64,000 nucleotides of DNA from Adineta ricciae (taxonomy: Eukaryota > Rotifera > Eurotatoria > Adinetida > Adinetidae). Position 1 is the first letter of the stretch, and every line of letters starts with the position of its first letter. Shown here piece by piece: positions 35,215 through 47,392 of this stretch. The translations under genes and the position numbers were made by a program. Below the pieces are notes generated by a model that worked only from the letters and a program-made list of their open reading frames with translations, was not told the DNA's origin and did no database searches. The stretch spans positions 1 through 64,000 of the forward strand of contig CAJNOJ010000418.1 of the NCBI GenBank assembly GCA_905250025.1, read 5' to 3'.

Positions 35215-36318
35215 GATTGCAGTTGTTGAATGAATGGTGAGCTGTCTAATAAAGAAAGTTTATCGAACTGTTGCCTGAGACTTTGACTTTTTCTCGTATG
35301 ATACGTTTGCATGTATATGAAGTAAGGAGGAAAATGACGATTAAAGAAGCATTTCAGAATGTCGAAAGATTGCAAATGTCATTGAGTTGTGTTTTCGTTC
35401 GATACAAGAACAACGATGATATTAAAAGTATCGAGGAGTTAGGTATTATTATCTTGACTGGCTGTATTGACACATCCTGAACTGTATGCGTGTACGACCT
35501 ATAATAAAAAGGCATTCGAAGTAAAACAAAAGATTAAGACGATAATCGTTCGAATATACTTAGAATTATTTGAAAATGATCAACTACAAAAACAATGATA
35601 AATGAAAATTCCCATGATCTCATGATTCGCCGTAATTGTCTGTTATAAAATACATCTAAAGTAGCTATATGCGTCCTTTGTGTTCAAATGTTGTAATTCC
35701 GGCGAATGCAATTGATACAGATCTGTATTTCGATATTTACGAAATCATGCTTCGGCAGCATGTCACATTGTATACTTCGTGTGTATAATTAGTACAAACT
35801 GAAATGTTACAGAATATGCCAACAGTAGACATACGTTTTCGATTGTTTGCCAAGAGAAAACAAAGTTGATTGCAATCGATCCTGGGCAAATGTTAACATA
35901 TGAAAAAGTATATTTATATCAGAGGTTGTTCACGTAAGTTTACGAAGTTCTCCAGTTGAAAACATAATGATTATTGAGCTTGTCAAAGAAATAGACGCAG
36001 AATACATTTCAAAGGTTCCATTTCAAGATAGATAAGCAATGGTTGATGATAAACACAATTATAAGTACTTGAAGGTCAAAAGAAAAGGCTTCTGTGGCTA
36101 AACCCTCTGTTCATCTGAATAACTTGTGTTAATTTGCTTATGATGTTAACGATTATATCAAACTACGAAAAAAATAACGGAGCAAAAGAATGACTCGGTT
36201 TTTGCTTTAGCTACGCCTTACACACGCTTTTGTTTTGTTTACTTTCAATTTTTGTCGGAATATAATTACCTTCCCGTATGTAGGAACATTTCATTCTTTT
36301 CAAGTTTTCTTATTGTAC
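35215..36318. other. Stretch without a resolved gene
   Basis: May hold the first exon of the SK channel gene (a minus-strand frame at 35187-35375 ends in an acceptor-like TTTATTAG). Otherwise AT-rich, with no recognised domain. Confidence 0.35.
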
Positions 36319-36738
36319 ATGACGACAACAACGAACGACGCAACAACACTATGTTACATGCGTAGAAAGCGTAAGACTGTAAGATGTCTATGCCAAGGAT
36401 GCTCAAATGAGTTCTGTCTACAGCATTTAAATGAAGAATGAAACACGATTATCGATGATTAGAATCAACTTCATCGTACATTGCGTCAACAGGAACAAAC
36501 TCCTCGAGATCATTCGTGAATGGAAAAGATTAATCATTGGGGGAAAATTCGATTAAAGTCATTCAACAACAAAGCAGAAGAATGTCGAAAAAGTGTTACT
36601 GAATATTTAAAAAGGAATTTGCTCAAATTAACTGACGAGCTGGATAAGCCGAAAGATATTTTAATTAACAAAGATGCATTGTTACAATCTGTTTATGAAA
36701 TTTCAGTTGATTTACCTAGTAAGTTAATTCTATCTTAG
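36319..36738 (+). pseudogene. Decayed B-box zinc-finger / coiled-coil protein
   Basis: Starting at an ATG (36319) the frame shows CYM..KRKTVRCLCQGCSNEFCLQHLNEE, a B-box-like zinc-binding pattern. It is then interrupted by several stops (36439 onward). Downstream pieces (WGKIRLKSFNNKAEECRKSV, LTDELDKPKDILI) resemble the helical region that follows such zinc fingers in bdelloid proteins. No intact frame joins them, so it is called a pseudogene. The family assignment rests on pattern only. Confidence 0.6.
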
Positions 36739-36954
36739 GAGGCACGAATCAATAAAAATATTGTGCTTGATCATACCTGGCATTCACGCACACTGTTCAC
36801 GATGTAAATTGACAACGGACTTATGTTTCGTTACAAAACTTTCCAAATCATTGTCAGCTTTCTACTGATTCTAGAAGTAGATGGTACAGGTCCAATAACG
36901 ATATCGAACGACATGAAAATCGATACCGATGAAAATGCATCTTCCAGTTCAGGC

Positions 36955-38200
<1,246 letters not shown>

Positions 38201-38686
38201 AAAGAAAACCCATTTTTATTTGAAGTTGTGTTCTACTCAACCTTTCATCGCATCCTCGAAATAAAGTCGGAAATAAATCTTCATGCTTCTGGTTCGAGAA
38301 ATGATCGGCATATTCAACAGAACTAGACTGTATTTTTGAATTTGATTCAAAAGTATTCTTTTCCGTTTTGAATTACGTTTAACAAAAAAATCTACTGAAA
38401 AATTGTGACTTCTTTACTTACACAAAAGTATCAGGTTTTGTATGAGAAATCAGAAGAACTTTGAAGAGAATATCGTTGTCAGCTTATAAAGTGGAAGATA
38501 AATAAAAATTTCAATCAAATACAAGAAAGTATTCTTGAAATTTATTTAGTTAATAAAAAGAAAAACGAAACAAAAGTTCTCTTCTCAGGTTAGAACAAAT
38601 GCGAGTGCTTAAATGAATGCAGTAACCATTTATGTATAAATTTATAGATGGAAACGTCCTTTTCTGATATTCGCGCTGCATTTTGA
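38201..38686. other. Stretch without a recognised gene
   Basis: AT-rich 3' flank between the dead PABP gene and the GPCR fragment. Nothing seen. Confidence 0.4.
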
Positions 38687-39526
38687 CTATGAAATCTGAG
38701 GATCGACTTGATTTGGATGAACCTGCTGTGGTCGGCATTGACGAACATAAATATCGAACACCACATATTTCAACTGTCGACGAAATCGACTCGATGAACA
38801 GAAATAAATGTAAAATGGACTCTAGAATTTGTATTTTAAAACCTTTTTCTTTAGCTCTTGAAGCAATTTCAAAATTCTTACCGAAAAATATAAATAGTAA
38901 ATCGCTGAACAGAGCGACGAAACAAATTTTAGCTGTGTCAACGTATTCGAATCCAAATTTGGTGTCATCATAACAAAATACAAAACTATATACGGCGAAA
39001 TAATCAAACAAGCAACAATAGCTTGTGTAAATATCATCACAGTTAATTGTTTATCAAGCTCGCGTCGAATGATTGGTAGTGTTCGGTGAGACAATCTTTG
39101 GATATTTTTGTGAGATAGAAAACCAAATATACCCATAATAATCAATGGCATAATTCTTCCTAATGAAATAGCCGAAACATAATTAACATATTGTAGGAAA
39201 GCGTTATTAGTTGTCGAACAAGTTATTTGATTCTCCACTGAAGAAGATTGAATATGTGTGTAATAAATCAAATATGGGCAATTAACTACAGCCCAGAAAC
39301 ATACGATTAATCCACATACGCGGTGAGCTATTGTGATTTGACTTAATTGTCGATATCTTATTGACAACGATGTTGAAAAATACTGGTCAAGGATCGCCAG
39401 GCAGATGCATGTCATTGATATCAATGTCGATGTTTGTAGAGAATATATTCGAAACTTACAATAGAATAATGACGTTTGAGTCCAATCAATATTGTAATGT
39501 GACGCATTAAATGGAGGAATGTCCAA
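38687..39526 (-). pseudogene. Rhodopsin-like GPCR lacking TM1-TM2
   Basis: Two exons: about 39526-38882 and 38821-38687 with a 60-bp intron, phase 0, at the same place as in the GPCR at 41116-42084. The frame begins in the first extracellular loop (DWTQTSLFYCKFR, the TM3 Cys), continues with a D-Q-Y at the end of TM3, TM4-TM7 ending YYLYFS, and a C-tail SSSRFRRQLK. TM1 and TM2 are absent, and stops precede 39526. It is therefore a 5'-truncated receptor, probably non-functional. It is related to the neighbouring receptor at 41116, on the same strand, so a local tandem family is likely. Alternative: an upstream exon lies in 39527-39877 and I missed it. Confidence 0.7.
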
Positions 39527-39877
39527 TCACTACCCAACAAAATTCTCAATATGTGAAAATGAATACTTCTTTAATTAATAAAAACCTAGCGAATATTCTC
39601 ATTTTTTTCAAATACTTCTTAATAAAACTGTGTATAGCATCAATAAACAAGTTTCTTTTTCTTCAATCTGATGGTCATTAGACGATTGTGTCTGATTGAA
39701 ACAATGATAGCATTTCACGCCAATAAACCTTACATTCTCAAACTTCCCACTATATCAAACTTTGCAATTCTATTCAATAGATAAGCATCTAAAACTAATA
39801 TGCTAACAGTTGCATAAAACATTCATTTTTTATTATTATCTCATCGTAATAAATCTAATATCAAAAAATATTTGTGA

Positions 39878-40209
39878 TCAAATCAACTTTTCTTCACCAA
39901 GTACAGTGGAACAATTTGGGCAAATGTGAACTGTGTCCTATATGAATTAAGAAAAACCAAAGAAATACAGATTAGGCATTTAAAAACAACTCATCTGACC
40001 TTGCATGCATCAACGCAGAATGGGATCAGACAACAACCGAAAAAACAACCGACTAAACATGTGCCTCCACAAATAAGCCATGTTAAAAGACCATTTTTCT
40101 TTTCCACTCGGGTAACAACTTGTTTGTGGCAATTCCAGCAGACACAGGCTGTGGGATAAGAGCCGGTTGCTCGAGTTCCTACGACATTTACTCCTGGTGT
40201 TTGGTTCAT
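39878..40209 (-). CDS. LITAF-domain membrane protein
   Basis: Two exons: 40209-40000 and 39937-39878, joined in phase 0 across a 62-bp intron, 89 residues. The N-terminal part has a Cys pair (ACVCWNCHKQVVTRV), then a hydrophobic Cys-rich stretch (LICGGTCLVGCFFGCCLIPFC), and the second exon supplies the closing HICPNC. This is the LITAF/CDIP pattern, a zinc-binding fold that sits on endosomal or lysosomal membranes. The start M-N-Q-T-P at 40209 is the first ATG; an upstream exon cannot be excluded. Human LITAF acts in endosomal trafficking and PLEKH-type partners bind such proteins; the role here is unknown. The whole domain is present. Confidence 0.85.
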
Positions 40210-41115
40210 TTCTAATCGAATAATAGAGGATGACAATCGTTCGTTGATCTGAGTGTGTTTGGCAACTGAAATCTGATGTTATGTATCCCGTACAGGCAAC
40301 TACGCAGATTTGACGAATGAGTAAAGATTTTTTACTTAATATTTGACGTTACTGTGTGAGTAACCAAGCTTTTACGTCCTTTCTTTTTTAAATAAAGAAT
40401 CATTTGCATCGCATGCGCACGTCATTGGGAACGGATCGTTTCTTTTTTTTCTCTCGTCTGTGCACTTATGATCGAACACTGTTGACGTATTCAGCGCATT
40501 GTTAAAGAATCGAAGATTTGATTGCCACTTTAAAAAATACACTTTTATATCGAGAAAGTCGTCATCACCTTACAATCGGCAATCAATGAAAGTAGTGCGT
40601 GTCCTTGGTCATTTGTTTACTGTTCACCTCCATCAAAATGAAAAGAAGGATTTATTGAAACATCATACACATATCTTCATGTTTATTCTACCAATCAGTA
40701 GTGTACGCTCTCGATCAAAAAAATCGAAGGAACAACAAATGCGTTAAATGACAAATATCGTTCACGTCAGATTATGAGCAAAGTATATATTCAGATGATT
40801 AGCGATGTTGGCGTCTTTTGTTCTCATATAAAAGAGCCATAAACTCAAAGTTCTCCGCAGTTATATCATTAAAACATAATTAAAATACGGGTTTTTGAAA
40901 TGATAAACAATTTTTTTCCAAATACTCTTAGGAAACGTTGCAAAATAGTAAAAACTAGAATTATTCGATTTACAACATATCCATTTAAAAGAAATGTTAA
41001 TCAGGTTATCCATATCTTTTATTATAATAATCAAAACCAAGCTGAGTAAACATTGAGTAAATAAACACAAGACGAAACGCAAAGATATTGTTACATCTAT
41101 TCCTTGATTTACACG
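40210..41115. other. Stretch without a recognised gene
   Basis: AT-rich, about 0.9 kb, upstream of the LITAF gene and downstream of the GPCR. Nothing recognised. Confidence 0.4.
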
Positions 41116-42084
41116 TTAGATATTTGGATTGATCTGATTTGTTGCTCGCAGACAGCAACATAGTCGTTTGACTGCTGCACGAAAACGACTCGATGACAAC
41201 ATAAACATATAACAACTTCCCTGAAGAAAAATGAGCCTTATTTTAATTTAGCTTGAAAATTAAAACAGCTTACCGAAAAATATAAATAACACATCAAATT
41301 CGACAACGTGGCAACAAAATTTTCAATGCTTAGTCGATTGTTGTCTTTGACCATTCCAGCAGTAATTATTGTATAAGCACCATTGACTCCATATTGTATG
41401 TAACTGATTATAACTAATACGGTTTCAATTAAAATCATTTTCATCAATTGACGATCCGCTTGTTGTTCAGCAAGCGATCGCGTTAAATGAATATTCCGAT
41501 AAGTGAGATAACCGAAGATGCTCATTATTAACACAGGAATGATACAGTTAAGCGTAAGAATATACACTGATGGGAAGTAGATGGTAAAAGCAGAATTGGT
41601 GCTTCGGCAGGTGTTCGTGGTTGATGATATGTCGAAATACAATAAAAAAAGGAATACCATGACAAAGCCAAATGATAATCATAATGATCAGTACTGCAGG
41701 TGCTCTTTTGATGTTACTCAAACGACGAATGGAGATATTTTTCGATGTCGCACAATATTGGTCGATCGTTGCCAAGCACGAGCAAGTTAAACTGCATAGA
41801 CTGACGAAAGCAAGAGAAAAGTTTCTTGTTTTACACCAACTAACGGATGTTCGAGTTAAGTCAAATCGAACGCCTGATATTGCAATACGAGAAACAAGAT
41901 TAAGCATAATGTACAGAATGTCAAAAAATGATCCAACGAGAAAATAAAACGTACAAGGTGTCGTACGATAAGAACGAATACTTGCAAACACTGTTATATT
42001 AATGATATTCCCAACTACGCCAGTTACGACCAGAAAGGAACCAAAGTAAATTGTTATTTGTTGACCAAGATACGGTAACGACAT
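41116..42084 (-). CDS. Rhodopsin-like GPCR, copy 2, with 1-base frameshift
   Basis: Exon 1 runs 42084-41274 and exon 2 41220-41116, with a 53-bp intron in phase 0 (TCG|GTAAGC...CTTCAG|GGA). All seven helices are recognisable: TM1 FLVVTGVVGNIINITVF, a TM3 start with Cys, D-Q-Y in place of DRY, TM7 leading to SNLMCYLYFS, and a C-tail SSSRFRAAVKRLCC. A run of seven A at about 41641-41647 breaks the frame after TM4; copy 1 has six A there and is open. The gene is thus a recent one-base pseudogene, or a sequencing error in a homopolymer. The receptor type fits invertebrate neuropeptide receptors. The ligand is unknown. Confidence 0.75.
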
Positions 42085-42788
42085 TCGTGATACTGTGTTA
42101 CACAACAACCGGAAAACTCAGATATCCTCACACTGGTTGACGTGTGTAGGATAAAGTAAATAGTGAGCGAGAGATCGGTTTTGTGCGAGTGGATGTAGTC
42201 TTCTGTGTATTTTTTGATAAATCTCTCATTTTGATGTTTCGCATAATTTTGACAACATAAAAGAAACATCCTTTTAATGTGTTCAGTCTACAGTAAAATG
42301 ATATGCATTCAATGGGAAAAACAGCTTTTCTTTCCTTGGTTTATTGTGACTGAGTGAGAGAGAACACGAGGATAAATAAACTAGCTTCTATCTTCAGTCA
42401 TCTCGTCGGAACTATAATTGCGAGAGTCGGCACTCTAATTCTTCAAAAATAGCTTGACTTCAGTAGAAAAAAAAAACTAAATGACGATTCGATTTTTAGT
42501 AAATTCATAGAAACAAGTTATATTATTGACGAGCCAAAGATCTCGTTTCTTCTCGATTTATACTTGACAGTGCGAAGATTTACTATTAAACGATATGCGC
42601 GTTCTACTTTGCACTGTATTAACTTTGATAGGTCACCAAGGTTTTGTAGTTTTATCGATATAGAGAAGATCGTCAAGTTAATTTGTGTGCACGTGGCATC
42701 TATCATTTCTCATAATTTTCATCTCTATTCAGCCATCTTGTGTCTACCCTAATTGTATGGATGGACTTAACTTTCAAGCCACCATTGT
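42085..42788. other. Intergenic, no gene recognised
   Basis: Matches 512-1219 of copy 1. Upstream of the GPCR start and downstream of the membrane-protein stop. No feature recognised. Confidence 0.4.
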
Positions 42789-45700
42789 CTATGAAGATAT
42801 ATTTACACCCACTCTTATTGGACGTCGACAAACAGTACGAATGTGTGTGACAAAATGATAAACAGTGAAACGTAAAACCATCGTAAGGCCTCCATAAAGA
42901 CTAGTCAACATAGTTACAATGTAGATAAGACTGAATCGTTCAGAGTATGAATAGCTGCATGAAGTTGGAGCACATTTTTCGTAATATAGTGTGTAATTAG
43001 TAGTATTTATCCATTTTTCAATCATAAGTTGATCAATAATAGATTTCACTGTATGAAATGGTGAAAAGCGAGATCGATTATCGATAGGTAGCGATGGCCA
43101 TCTCTTTGCTCCGAAAAACATCGAGATACACGTTTCGTTATAGAAGCATTCAAGTGTTGATTGCATCATTGCCGTTGAAGGATAACATCCAATGCGTAAA
43201 CCAGGAATCATTGTCAGTGCGGTACATGAACTATACATCCCGCACGAACAGTTTCCATAAGAAACTGGATCGGTAAATAGAGTCGTGTTGTCTTTATCAC
43301 TGAGAGTTAATTTCCAATTCGTGTATAACATGGATATGATCCCCGAGCCGTGCGTAAGTTCTTGCATAAATTCGATACATTCACTAACAGACTTTGATGT
43401 CGTAAACAAAAATCTTGACATCAAAGAAGAGATTTCTGAATTTAATGTTGATTCTGCTACTATCTCTGGCGAAATAAATGGATCATTAGTGAATGCGAGA
43501 ATGGCATCGAACGCGAAAGAATGACTAATATGACAGACATATGAAAGAAATTGAAATTGAGATAAGATGAAGAGATGATTATTAGTTGAATTCATTGATT
43601 CGAAAAGAAATGATAGCCATGAAGAAGAGGTTAAATAACTCGAGCAAACTTGATGGAAAACAAGTAGAATGGACAGAAATGATCCATCTATTGAAAAAAG
43701 AAATAAAAAGTTTATAATGCACCCAGTGTCCGACAACTTACAAGTGATACTGAATTCTTTACATGGACACTTCATCATCGTTCCATAGAGTTTATGTAAT
43801 TGTTCAAATGTCGCTTGTGTTGGATTGTAAACAATATCGGTTTTGATTGGTGCTTTTATCATTTTGTATATAACTAAACTGGAAAAACATAGAATAAAGA
43901 CTATGGCGTAGATTCGTGTCGCAAGTTTTTCTGTATTGGATCGTCTGATGTCACCTCGACGAGATGCATAAGTAGGAAAGGTATTCCACGATAAAAACAT
44001 TGCTTTGAGATCGAAATGAATCCGTCGATGTATAATATAATATAGAATGGTTTTAACAAAAACTGGTACAGAAATTTTAAGTCCGATATTTAAACCACTA
44101 AAAAAACCGAGTAATAAAACAACTACAGAGATCAAATCGGCTTCTCGTAGATATGAATAAGTGCAATTCTTCGGATTGCATTCTATGTAGTATTTCGTGT
44201 AATTTATTTGTATATCCCATTGTTCTAACATTAATTCGTTCAACATTGATTCAATGGTTGTGTTTGGTAAAAATCGACTTTGATTCGAATTCAAAACTTG
44301 AATATTATAATTTGGTTCTGAACTAAATGATTCGAGTAGAGACATACAATTGATATTATAAAAGCATTCAAACGTTGATTGTAGCATTGCATCAATGGGA
44401 TAACATCCGATGTAGAACGATAGAACAACTTCTCTGATGCATTTCGACGTCAACGCACAGTTGCATGTTCCATTGTCGTACGAATTAAAAACAGCTTCAA
44501 TTTGTCCGGAGGACTGATATATTTGAATATCAGATCTTCTCATTAATTTATCAGCATGTATTAATATTCGATTCAATTGAAAAGGTGTTAGAATTTCTGT
44601 TTTCGTTTGCACTTGTAATTGATGATGAGTTGCACGTATTCGTGCGTCGTGCAGTTCACGTGACATCGCATGATCAGCTAGCAGATTTAAGGAAGAAAAG
44701 CTTATACCTGCCAAAGCAACTGCTGTTTCGGACCGTGCACAAATACTGCTTAAAACTGCGAATTGATATTTGATAGTCAGTGGAAAGTTAGCGAACCATT
44801 GTGGATCAATAAAATAACTACCATTACATACTGCATGCATTTTGAAAGGAGAACTACTGAAATCTACGTAAGCGATTTTGTCGTTTGTGCACGAACATTG
44901 GAGAGAGTGATTATAACGGGAATAAAGTCGTTCAAAAACTGTCTCAGTCGGATTTTCGACAGTCTCTACGCAAAGTTGTAGAATGAGTAAATTTACTAGT
45001 ATCAAAGGTAGACAAATAAGAATAAAGAGGAGAACGTAAATGCGAGTAGCGAGACGTTCTTTCTGAATTTCGTCAGGATCGTCAGAAGGAATGATACCAC
45101 CAAAAACATTCAGTTCTAAAAGAGTCGAACGAATCAGTCGCCAGAAACGGAACAAGCGGGCTCGAATGTTTATTACTAAATTATCAAAATAAATACTGTA
45201 TATACTCATGAAAAGACATTGCGTACCTTCCTCTTGTTCGGCTACGGCTGCACGTTGCGCATCTGGTCGGGTCCACCACATTCGGACTTTTGCCACCATC
45301 ATTGGAATGGCAATTCCATATACCATGATCAATCCTCCGTATACACTAAATATATTTGTGAGAATATAAAGAGAATCTGCGCGTTGCTCGACTGAATACT
45401 GACAGTTGCTTGGTGAACATCCTCTATAATAATCAGAATATCGTGTCGTTTTTTGCCAATACCGAGTGAAATATCTAACTGTTACTACCAAATCAGAAAT
45501 AGGAGAAACCATCGACACGTTTTCATCGCTAACGAGTGCTTCATAATACGAATTATTTCTCCACTCCATCAGACTAATACATGTCTGATTGTACAGACAT
45601 TCGAGCTTTGAATTCAAAAGCGAATTTAGTACATTACAACCAGTAATAAAGCCTGGAATCTCTGCATATGAAGATAAGATATTATCATAAATTCCATCAG

Positions 45701-46499
45701 ATTGAAAACTGAATAGATCATCGTATAGTCTCGCATCATCTTGGCAATATACGTATTGCGGACACCAGCATTGGCCTGCCCAAAGTCCGTTTGAAAGATA
45801 AATTTGTCCAATATCATCGATCTTAAGCACTCCGCTTGTTTGCACAGCTGGTACGAGCTGATTAGCTGTCATACTTTCGAGAATGATGTACGGTAGTTGC
45901 ACATGTGGTTTCTCAACGAATCGTTCGAAATCATCAAATATCGATTGAGCTGCATCAAAGATATATTCTGGTGGCTTAACAGAACGAGAAAGGAAAAGTG
46001 TAGCTTCAAATTGAGCCAAGAGAAATTCCTTATTGTGTTTGTTCCATTCGCAGAATGCACGTAAAAGTTGAAATAGTGAAACACTGCTCGCTCGAAAATC
46101 TAATTGATAGTAACGTGTTCGATTAATGTTAAACAAAGATGTTAACCACTCGTCCGAGATAAAAACACTTGAACAAACTTCATGATAAACAGGTGAAACA
46201 GACAAAAATTCTCTATATGGAATTATATTCGTTGAGCATGGGCAGAATAGAGTCGAAGAATATTTTTCTTGAAGTCTTTCGAATGTTTCTTGAGTTGGTC
46301 TGTCGACGATGAAAGTCTTTGTTTCGATATTTAGCGAGAAATAAATTGTACAAGCTGACAGTGAGATGAACAATATAATGAGATAGATACGCGTTGATAA
46401 ACGTTCAGTTGATGCGTGAAATTCATTGTTATGTGAATTAATACTTTCAAAAAGATTCAATGTATAAAAATGACGCTTTAGACGACGCAAATAATCCAT
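42789..46499 (-). CDS. Three-unit membrane protein with Cys-rich ectodomains, copy 2 (intact)
   Basis: A single open frame of 1236 codons from the ATG at 46499. It includes a 54-bp intron (43741-43688, GTAAGT...TTTTTCAATAG) that is a multiple of three with no stop, so the real protein is about 1218 residues. Three units repeat: TM helix (37-58, 486-508, 861-882), ectodomain of about 300 residues, TM helix (377-404, 789-818, 1190-1218). Each unit repeats NPT..xFExL..xY, a C-x-C pair, a GCxxxxxxL..LECxYN..C block and a C...C..xYS pair before the second helix. Topology (two helices, big Cys-rich ectodomain) resembles DEG/ENaC subunits, three of which form a channel, but sequence support for that family is weak. 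Copy 1 is destroyed. Confidence 0.75.
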   Translation of the reverse strand: MDYLRRLKRHFYTLNLFESINSHNNEFHASTERLSTRIYLIILFISLSACTIYFSLNIETKTFIVDRPTQETFERLQEKYSSTLFCPCSTNIIPYREFLSVSPVYHEVCSSVFISDEWLTSLFNINRTRYYQLDFRASSVSLFQLLRAFCEWNKHNKEFLLAQFEATLFLSRSVKPPEYIFDAAQSIFDDFERFVEKPHVQLPYIILESMTANQLVPAVQTSGVLKIDDIGQIYLSNGLWAGQCWCPQYVYCQDDARLYDDLFSFQSDGIYDNILSSYAEIPGFITGCNVLNSLLNSKLECLYNQTCISLMEWRNNSYYEALVSDENVSMVSPISDLVVTVRYFTRYWQKTTRYSDYYRGCSPSNCQYSVEQRADSLYILTNIFSVYGGLIMVYGIAIPMMVAKVRMWWTRPDAQRAAVAEQEEGTQCLFMSIYSIYFDNLVINIRARLFRFWRLIRSTLLELNVFGGIIPSDDPDEIQKERLATRIYVLLFILICLPLILVNLLILQLCVETVENPTETVFERLYSRYNHSLQCSCTNDKIAYVDFSSSPFKMHAVCNGSYFIDPQWFANFPLTIKYQFAVLSSICARSETAVALAGISFSSLNLLADHAMSRELHDARIRATHHQLQVQTKTEILTPFQLNRILIHADKLMRRSDIQIYQSSGQIEAVFNSYDNGTCNCALTSKCIREVVLSFYIGCYPIDAMLQSTFECFYNINCMSLLESFSSEPNYNIQVLNSNQSRFLPNTTIESMLNELMLEQWDIQINYTKYYIECNPKNCTYSYLREADLISVVVLLLGFFSGLNIGLKISVPVFVKTILYYIIHRRIHFDLKAMFLSWNTFPTYASRRGDIRRSNTEKLATRIYAIVFILCFSSLVIYKMIKAPIKTDIVYNPTQATFEQLHKLYGTMMKCPCKEFSITCKLSDTGCIINFLFLFSIDGSFLSILLVFHQVCSSYLTSSSWLSFLFESMNSTNNHLFILSQFQFLSYVCHISHSFAFDAILAFTNDPFISPEIVAESTLNSEISSLMSRFLFTTSKSVSECIEFMQELTHGSGIISMLYTNWKLTLSDKDNTTLFTDPVSYGNCSCGMYSSCTALTMIPGLRIGCYPSTAMMQSTLECFYNETCISMFFGAKRWPSLPIDNRSRFSPFHTVKSIIDQLMIEKWINTTNYTLYYEKCAPTSCSYSYSERFSLIYIVTMLTSLYGGLTMVLRFTVYHFVTHIRTVCRRPIRVGVNISS

Positions 46500-47392
46500 G
46501 AAATGATGAAAAATGCTTTGAGAATAGTGAGCATTTGCGAATGAAACAACAACAGTGATTAATCTTAACTTCCTGTTCGTTCATTTTCCAAAACATATGG
46601 TACCAAACGCTCCGTTTTATCTTGGATGCGTACATATCCTTAGATAATATATCAGAATGACGTTTTATCATTAGTTTCATAGTACAGATTTTATAGCTCA
46701 AAATTCTTTGATACTCCTGAATGTATTGTTGGTTGCCGTACCAGTTAATCCTATTTTTAATCGAATTCAGAATGATTCTACTGTTATTCTGTCTGTATCG
46801 AAATTACTCGTATTTTTCTTGATTTTAAACTTTTCAACATGTGGAGTGTCTACATACATTTATCACGCGTCTCTATGATGCATTTAGTTTTCCCTCGTGC
46901 ACACATACACAGAATGTTTTTCATCTTCTTCTCATGTGGTTCGTTCGCATTTCATTTTCTGTTTTTGTGTTTCTGGTTTCATCAATAAACAACGGCAAAC
47001 CGACACGTTTCTTCCAGCAAACCTTTACGGATTCACACAACGTTACGAGGAGTCTTTCGATTAATACTTTCATTTTATTCAAAATGGCTGTTCTCTTTCT
47101 GGAGACATTCTGCCTTGTTTCAATATTTGCACATATTTATTGTATGACGCACATGTCTTTTCATGCATTTTGCTGTGTAGAATGTTTTCAATGAAATAGT
47201 TAGTGAAAATTTCTTCCGTTGTGCAAAATCAACTTATTGGTCAAGTTTATTCAGTCCAAACGGAATTTACCCACTTAAATGGGCATGGGAGCACTTTCTT
47301 GCTTATATTGGAAATTTCTTTTTTTCGTTCTGTTCTTTTACTAACTAAATACGTCGGGCGTCTTTTATATTTTTAGATAGAAAAGAATAGCA
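46500..47392. other. Intergenic between divergent genes (empty MITE site)
   Basis: Counterpart of 4756-5860 without the palindromic insertion (junction near 46868). A 36-codon frame at 47084-47194 is shared with copy 1. No other gene seen. Confidence 0.4.

Noticed and set aside
42789-46499. Call as an epithelial sodium channel
   Set aside because: The topology fits but I cannot find reliable family motifs. Kept as a descriptive call with ENaC only as an analogy.
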